Of a DNA stretch of 7,648 nt, positions 4,186 through 7,648 are shown one piece after another. The notes below the pieces were generated by a model, which saw nothing but the letters and a program-made list of their open reading frames with translations, ran no database searches and was not told the DNA's origin. Both the position numbers and the translations under genes were made by a program. Positions within the stretch are counted from its first letter, which is position 1; each line of letters opens with the position of its first letter. Origin of the DNA: Anaerolineae bacterium (GTDB lineage: Bacteria; Chloroflexota; Anaerolineae; Aggregatilineales; Aggregatilineaceae); the NCBI GenBank assembly GCA_016929355.1, contig JAFGJA010000199.1:1-7648 (forward strand), given 5' to 3'.

Positions 4186-5779
4186 ATGTACCGTGCCGAC
4201 GCCGCCTGACCCTGATTACGCGCCACCGCAAGCGCCGCCGCAGTCCCTCTACCGTCATGTAACACCGCACCCGCACCCTGATCCGGCGCGGTTTGCCCGA
4301 TCCGCGTTTGCGCCGTTTTTCGGCTTCCTCGCGCGCACGCACGGTCTGCACCAATTCTTCCAGCGTTTGTGTATCCTGGTCACTGGGACGCGGCATCCCG
4401 AAGACTTCCCAAATGCTGATCTCACCGGTATCGGTGACCGGCGTTTGCGGCGGCAATCCCTCCCGGCTGCGCGGGGGTTCTGCCTGGTTTGATTCACTGG
4501 TGGGATGATCCAATGGAGTCTCGTATGATAGGCTGTGCGCGATCTCACGCGGACGTGTATCGGTTGGCGCAAGCGGCGTTTCGGCGGGCCGTTGGAAGCG
4601 TTCAAGGCCAGTCTGTGTATCGACTTTTTCGTCGGTTGGAATCTCATCGGTGTTGGCCGTGACCGGCGGCATCGCGTGAACGGGCGTGGGCGGTGATACA
4701 TGGTGTTCCGCCGATTGGGGCCGCTCAAAAATGGGTTGCACGCTTGGCTTGTCGCGGGATGGGGCCGCTTGCGCCGATTCCGGCTGCGTCTGGGATGCGT
4801 GCGGCGCGGCAGGTGTGAGCGGCATGGCCGGGCGGGGCGGGGCAATATGCTCCGGTGGCGACGGCACGGGTGGGATCGGCGTCGGCGGGGTGGGTTGGGT
4901 TGGAGCCGTCGCTTGTTCTAAATCAGCTGCTTGATCGCCCGGATCGACAGTCTGATCCGCATCCGTGGGTGCATCCGGCTGTACATCCACTACCGGAACC
5001 GCTTCGACTGGCGTGCTGGGGGTCGGTGTGGTGCTTTTTTCCGCTTGTTGGTTTGTTGCAGCTTGGTCGGCTTGCTGCGCACTGATCGCTTCTTCCAATC
5101 CCTCTGGTTTGCGCGGCTGCGTATCGGCAGCGTGGCTGTACTCGGCTGGTCCTTCTGCCTGGATTAACTCTGCTACGAACGATGGGGCCGCGTTCACGGC
5201 GGGAATGGGTTCGGGCGGTGTACCAATCGGATCGATGCCCGGTGGTGGCGCGTACCGGCGCTGGTATTCGGCACGTTCATCAACATTCAATCGTCCCTGC
5301 ATCCCAACGCGCTCGCGGTAGGTGTCATCCAAGCGCACGCCCAATTGGTCTATATTACGCTTGAGTTGGCGCAAACTGTCGGCCACCAGCGCGGCGAGTT
5401 GGCGTCGGCCAGTTAGCCGATCCATGATCGCGCCGAAAAATCCCTTTGGGTGATAAGTGATTGTCCATTGGACCAGAATGCCATCAGGAACCGTCTGCAA
5501 ACGCAGCCGCGCCTGGAACGAGCGGTATGCACCGCCTTCGGTGAGGGTGTATTCGTAGCCGATATGGTCTACCCAGGTGGTGATTTCTTCGATAATGTCT
5601 TTCCCGCCGCCTGCTAACATGCAGCGTCGGCGCACGCCGCTGCCCATGCGATGTGTTGTTAGAATCGAGATGCTGGTATAGCCGACGTGCCACCGCGCGA
5701 TTTTATCCGGGTCAGTGAGGTGGTCCCATACAACCTCAATCGGAGCATCGATTAAGATACGCTGGTCGATCAGCGCCAC
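4184..5779 (-). CDS. SRPBCC (START-like) domain protein with long Pro-rich disordered region
   Basis: The protein has 531 residues and begins at GTG (5779) with AAGGA nine bases upstream. Residues 1-147 look like a SRPBCC/polyketide-cyclase-like ligand-binding fold: IDAPIEVVWDHLTDPDKIARW (10-30), a strand region EYTLTEGGAYRSFQARLRLQ (76-95), VQWTITYHPKGFFG (103-116), and the long C-terminal helix covering the pocket (about 119-146). It probably binds a small hydrophobic ligand, but none can be named. Residues about 175-450 are low in complexity, rich in P, T, A, Q and E, and predicted disordered. A short non-disordered block EISIWEVFGMPRPSDQDTQT (453-472) plus the helix LEELVQTVRAREEAEKRRKR (473-492) follows and may be a conserved docking segment. 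The last 40 residues contain 16 Arg, including RRR and RRRR. There is no signal peptide or membrane helix. The stop lies inside the T-run of the tRNA-His terminator. Confidence 0.8.
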   Translation of the reverse strand: MALIDQRILIDAPIEVVWDHLTDPDKIARWHVGYTSISILTTHRMGSGVRRRCMLAGGGKDIIEEITTWVDHIGYEYTLTEGGAYRSFQARLRLQTVPDGILVQWTITYHPKGFFGAIMDRLTGRRQLAALVADSLRQLKRNIDQLGVRLDDTYRERVGMQGRLNVDERAEYQRRYAPPPGIDPIGTPPEPIPAVNAAPSFVAELIQAEGPAEYSHAADTQPRKPEGLEEAISAQQADQAATNQQAEKSTTPTPSTPVEAVPVVDVQPDAPTDADQTVDPGDQAADLEQATAPTQPTPPTPIPPVPSPPEHIAPPRPAMPLTPAAPHASQTQPESAQAAPSRDKPSVQPIFERPQSAEHHVSPPTPVHAMPPVTANTDEIPTDEKVDTQTGLERFQRPAETPLAPTDTRPREIAHSLSYETPLDHPTSESNQAEPPRSREGLPPQTPVTDTGEISIWEVFGMPRPSDQDTQTLEELVQTVRAREEAEKRRKRGSGKPRRIRVRVRCYMTVEGLRRRLRWRVIRVRRRRHGT

Positions 5780-5817
5780 ATTGAGCCGTCCTTGTGCAAA
5801 TGAGTCGTTAGTTATTG

Positions 5818-5884
5818 GTTTTTAGTTCTGTGCCACGATCAAGCGGATTTTACTACTAACCACTAAAAAACAAGAACTAAAAAC
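5818..5884. repeat. 12-bp inverted repeat in the 5780-6006 gap
   Basis: GTTTTTAGTTCT (5818-5829) is perfectly inverted at 5873-5884 (AGAACTAAAAAC), enclosing 43 bases. Nearby are the variants TTAGTTATTGG (5809-5818) and, inverted, TTACTACTAACCACTAA (5850-5866), which look like degenerate TTAGT-type units. On the minus strand TTGTTT (5873-5868) and TAAAAT (5852-5847), 15 bases apart, could form a weak promoter for the SRPBCC gene inside this repeat. The remainder of the gap (5885-5960) shows nothing I can name. Confidence 0.55.
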
Positions 5885-5960
5885 GCGCTTCTATGTATTG
5901 TATCCGATTGCACGCCAGACTCAAATTCATGGGTTTTTAAGGGTTTTGTCCGCCACAATT

Positions 5961-5969
5961 TGCGATAAT
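5961..5969 (+). promoter_or_regulatory. Extended -10 promoter for the zinc-ribbon gene
   Basis: TGCGATAAT (5961-5969) is a TGn extension with the hexamer GATAAT, about 37 bases before the ATG at 6007. The -35 region at 16-18 bases is poor, although TTTTGTCC lies a little too close at 5943-5950. Confidence 0.4.
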
Positions 5970-6006
5970 GTAAGTAGTACTCGCGCACAACAAAAGGAGC
6001 GATGTC

Positions 6007-6366
6007 ATGTCGAACTGGCGCAAACGCAGGACGACGATTCACTTCAACCACCCGGAATATGATGACTATTGGGCCTCGGTCAATCGCGCACGCGCGTTGA
6101 TTGGTGAACCCCCGATCCCGCATGGTCAGCCGTTGGAGATCGAAATCCGGCAGTATGTGTCATCACGGCACGAGCCGCTAGGGATTGGCTATTGCCAGGG
6201 CTGCGGCGAAATCATGTTGATGAATGATGAGCAGCAAAAATGGTGCCCGACCTGCCGGGCGGAACGCAAACGAAAATACGTCGAAAACCGGCCAGAAAAA
6301 CGCTCGGAGAATCGAGCCGAAAAACGCTCAGACAGGCGCAAACACGATTCGCATACCGACGACTAA
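6007..6366 (+). CDS. Small zinc-ribbon protein with charged C-terminal tail
   Basis: The protein has 119 residues. Residues 1-60 are polar with aromatic residues (FNHPEYDDYWASVNRAR, 13-29). A four-Cys zinc ribbon follows: YCQGCG (C63, C66) and WCPTCR (C80, C83), with a 13-residue spacing, which suits one structural Zn. The tail (84-119) is highly charged and holds an eight-residue tandem repeat, PEKRSENR then AEKRSDRR. It corresponds to GAAAAACGCTC at 6295-6305 and 6319-6329 in the DNA. The fold suggests nucleic-acid or protein binding, but I do not recognise a named family. AAGGAG ends 7 bases before the ATG, an excellent site; the out-of-frame ATG at 6002 is too close to it. The stop overlaps the ATG of the next gene (TAATG at 6364-6368), so they were translationally coupled. 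Confidence 0.82.
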   Translation: MSNWRKRRTTIHFNHPEYDDYWASVNRARALIGEPPIPHGQPLEIEIRQYVSSRHEPLGIGYCQGCGEIMLMNDEQQKWCPTCRAERKRKYVENRPEKRSENRAEKRSDRRKHDSHTDD

Positions 6367-6520
6367 TGAACCTCACGACTTACCGGAATTTTACGCAGCA
6401 GTTACAAACCAACCTGGAGGCCGATCCGCGTGTGATCGGCCTCGTCGCGTTGGGATCGATGGCAGAGATCGGACGCCTGCCGGATGCGTGGTCGGATCAT
6501 GATATGGTGATGGACAAAAC
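6366..6520 (+). pseudogene. 5' fragment of a nucleotidyltransferase-like gene, truncated
   Basis: ATG at 6366 overlaps the preceding stop. The first 48 or so residues read as the start of a minimal/aminoglycoside-type nucleotidyltransferase: a helix TTYRNFTQQLQTNLEADPR, then VIGLVALGSMAEIGR and LPDAWSDHDMVM. The GS-(10-15 residues)-D-x-D pattern (SDHD) is the metal-binding active site of the Pol beta superfamily. After DHDMVMD (near 6513) the resemblance stops. The DNA becomes a hairpin and then a dispersed repeat, and the open frame only continues as antisense of the beta-galactosidase gene to 6824. Full-length relatives have some 200 or more residues, so the catalytic domain is missing its third carboxylate and the rest. 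A rearrangement deletion is the likely cause; an assembly join is the alternative. Confidence 0.65.
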
Positions 6521-6552
6521 CAGGGCGCGCCGACTCTCGCCAGCACGCCCTG
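6516..6552 (-). terminator. Hairpin, probable terminator of the beta-galactosidase gene
   Basis: CAGGGCG (6521-6527) pairs with CGCCCTG (6546-6552) around an 18-base loop. On the minus strand it is followed by G and TTTT (6519-6516), a short but acceptable T-run. In the plus direction it is followed by ATCTGCTTTTCTC. The arrangement of stop codon, purine-rich repeat and hairpin matches that downstream of fmt. Confidence 0.5.
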
Positions 6553-6558
6553 ATCTGC

Positions 6559-6617
6559 TTTTCTCTTGCTTTTCCCCTATTTTCTCTCTGTGTTCTCCGC
6601 GTCTCTGCGGTGAAAAA
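6559..6617. repeat. Pyrimidine-rich CTCTGCGGTGAA repeat at the end of the beta-galactosidase gene, copy 2
   Basis: It begins with TTTTCTCTTGCT (6559-6570, identical to 2828-2839) and ends with GTCTCTGCGGTGAA (6601-6614, identical to 3024-3037), three bases before the stop codon of the minus-strand gene. Between these anchors are T/C-rich units such as TTTTCTCTCTGTGTTCTCCG. It contains no gene. Together with the hairpin it fills the gap between the truncated nucleotidyltransferase and the beta-galactosidase gene. Confidence 0.7.
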
Positions 6618-7648
6618 TTACCCCACCGGACGGATCGCCACCCGCCAGCGATACTCATGCGGATTCAGCATATACTCATCCAGCACGCCGGGACCGCACG
6701 ATCCATTACCGAGGCCCTGCATCGCGTGATCGATGTTGAGCGTAATGTCATCGCGGCGCGTGAGGTCAATCGTATGCATCGCGGCGGTGAAATCGGCGGC
6801 GGTGTAATGGTGCGCGCTCACTGAGAACGTCGGGAATGCCTCTACACGCAAGCCCAATCCGTCCGCGTTGGTCAGCGTTACCCAGCGCACATCGGTCTTG
6901 TTGCCGTTGTCCTCCGGCACGATGTACGGGAAATACTGTTCATCCACGCTGCCGGAATGGATCGCCAGCTTGCCGCCGAGTTTGCGATCCGGGTAGGTTT
7001 CGTGCGGCCCGCGCCCGTACCATGTCATCGTTTCGAAGCCGCCCGGTACGGTCATGGTCCAGCCCACGCGCGGCAGGAAAAATGATCCCAGTTTGGGCTG
7101 CGGCGTGATGCGCGTTTCGAGCAAAATCGTGCCATCACCGAGGATCGTATATTCGTTTTCGCACCGGAAGCCGCCATCCACATCCGGCGCGCTGGCGAAC
7201 ATCTCCGCCGCAATACGGATCGCGCCTGATTTCAGTTCCGTCACCGTGACCGAAGTCGGTTTTTCCTCGATCCGGTCCAGGCCCACTGACCGCCACACCT
7301 CCGCCGGGACGAGGCCCTCAAACTGAATTGCAGTGCGATCATTTTCGGTTGGCGCGCGCCACACGTTCAGCGCAGGACCATCTGCCAGCAGCGTCACACC
7401 TTTGTACGTGTACGACACGATCCGCCCATGCGTAAATTCGAGCGCAAAATCCGGCCCGGTGATCGTGCGTTTATCATCGCGCGTTTTCATGTCCAGCGAG
7501 GGCAGTTTGGCGAGATTGATCACTGGTTTTTGTGGTGTATGGACCGGCAGCTTGAACTGCTCCCACGCAACCTCGTGCCCCGCTTCGGCCCAAAGCTGAT
7601 CCTGCGCCAGCGCAAAACTGATCGTTAACCAGTATTCCGCGCCGGGGA
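6618..7648 (-). CDS. Beta-galactosidase (LacZ type, GH2), C-terminal part; 5' end outside the window
   Basis: The frame is open from the window edge (7648) to TAA at 6620-6618, giving about 343 residues of the C-terminal region of a GH2 beta-galactosidase. The enzyme hydrolyses terminal beta-galactosides such as lactose or plant/algal galactosides. The first visible part (EYWLTISFALAQDQLWAEAG, then HEVAWEQFKLP) is the immunoglobulin-like domain 4. Domain 5 (small-chain domain) starts near the FALEFTHGRIVSYTYKG segment and has NVWRAPTENDR, MTWYGRGPHETYPDRKLGG, YIVPEDNGNKTDVRWVTL and, at the end, MQGLGNGSCGPGVLDEYML, all family landmarks. The catalytic TIM barrel with the Glu residues lies upstream, outside the window, so activity cannot be judged. 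The GTG at 7523 is internal, because conserved domain-4 sequence continues before it. Near-absence of other sugar genes here leaves the substrate open. Confidence 0.93.
   Translation of the reverse strand, partial: PGAEYWLTISFALAQDQLWAEAGHEVAWEQFKLPVHTPQKPVINLAKLPSLDMKTRDDKRTITGPDFALEFTHGRIVSYTYKGVTLLADGPALNVWRAPTENDRTAIQFEGLVPAEVWRSVGLDRIEEKPTSVTVTELKSGAIRIAAEMFASAPDVDGGFRCENEYTILGDGTILLETRITPQPKLGSFFLPRVGWTMTVPGGFETMTWYGRGPHETYPDRKLGGKLAIHSGSVDEQYFPYIVPEDNGNKTDVRWVTLTNADGLGLRVEAFPTFSVSAHHYTAADFTAAMHTIDLTRRDDITLNIDHAMQGLGNGSCGPGVLDEYMLNPHEYRWRVAIRPVG

Noticed and set aside
4053..4262. Open frame across the tRNA-His gene
   Set aside because: It overlaps the whole tRNA and its terminator, so it is a chance frame.
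4255..4845. 196-codon minus-strand frame inside the SRPBCC gene
   Set aside because: It is an alternative frame of the Pro-rich region with Arg/Pro-biased composition; the other frame has the SRPBCC domain and a Shine-Dalgarno.
5863..6123. 86-codon minus-strand frame opposite the start of the zinc-ribbon gene
   Set aside because: It covers the promoter and Shine-Dalgarno of the zinc-ribbon gene and ends in the TTAGT-type repeat, so it is most likely chance.
6521..6824. Continuation of the nucleotidyltransferase reading frame to a stop at 6824
   Set aside because: It reads through a hairpin and a low-complexity repeat and then antisense to well-conserved beta-galactosidase sequence, with no resemblance to the rest of a nucleotidyltransferase.
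6618..7523. Start of the beta-galactosidase gene at the GTG at 7523, which would make a stand-alone small subunit
   Set aside because: Conserved domain-4 sequence (WLTISFALAQ, AEAGHEVAWEQFKLP) continues in frame upstream to the window edge, and no Shine-Dalgarno precedes the GTG.

Overview
The window looks like an ordinary chromosomal stretch from a moderately GC-rich, non-model bacterium, most likely a member of the Chloroflexota (Anaerolineae-like). This placement is an inference from the gene set (a bacterial RRM protein with a PHAX-like domain, a YtxG/YtxH-like membrane pair, DUF3307, a SRPBCC protein with a long Pro-rich tail) and from the intergenic repeats. No marker gene here settles the taxonomy.

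Layout. Minus-strand genes fill 81-1927: an RNA-binding protein (RRM plus PHAX-like domain), a YtxH-like protein, a DUF948/YtxG-like membrane protein and a small three-helix membrane protein. A plus-strand DUF3307 membrane protein follows at 2050-2721 behind a recognisable promoter. The 316-base gap at 2722-3037 holds a bidirectional terminator hairpin and a composite repeat: a 149-bp inverted-repeat element that appears to be inserted into a pyrimidine-rich repeat. Then come fmt (minus, methionyl-tRNA formyltransferase, 3038-4000) and, divergently, a complete tRNA-His gene (4071-4147) with its own promoter and terminator. A 531-codon SRPBCC protein (minus, GTG start) occupies 4184-5779. The 227-base gap at 5780-6006 carries a 12-bp inverted repeat and a probable promoter. 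A small zinc-ribbon protein (6007-6366) overlaps the start of a nucleotidyltransferase gene that breaks off after about 48 codons. Another copy of the pyrimidine-rich repeat with a hairpin follows, and the window ends inside the 3' part of a LacZ-type beta-galactosidase gene (minus).

How the parts relate. The YtxG-like and YtxH-like genes are 12 bases apart and recall the ytxGH stress pair of Bacillus. fmt and tRNA-His share one short divergent promoter region. The other neighbours have no obvious common pathway. The parts most worth a second look are the RRM-PHAX protein, the two equivalent 3' ends (stop codon, then a purine-rich repeat in the mRNA sense, then a hairpin), the nested palindromic element, and the truncated nucleotidyltransferase. 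I see no CRISPR array, transposase, phage gene or toxin-antitoxin pair.
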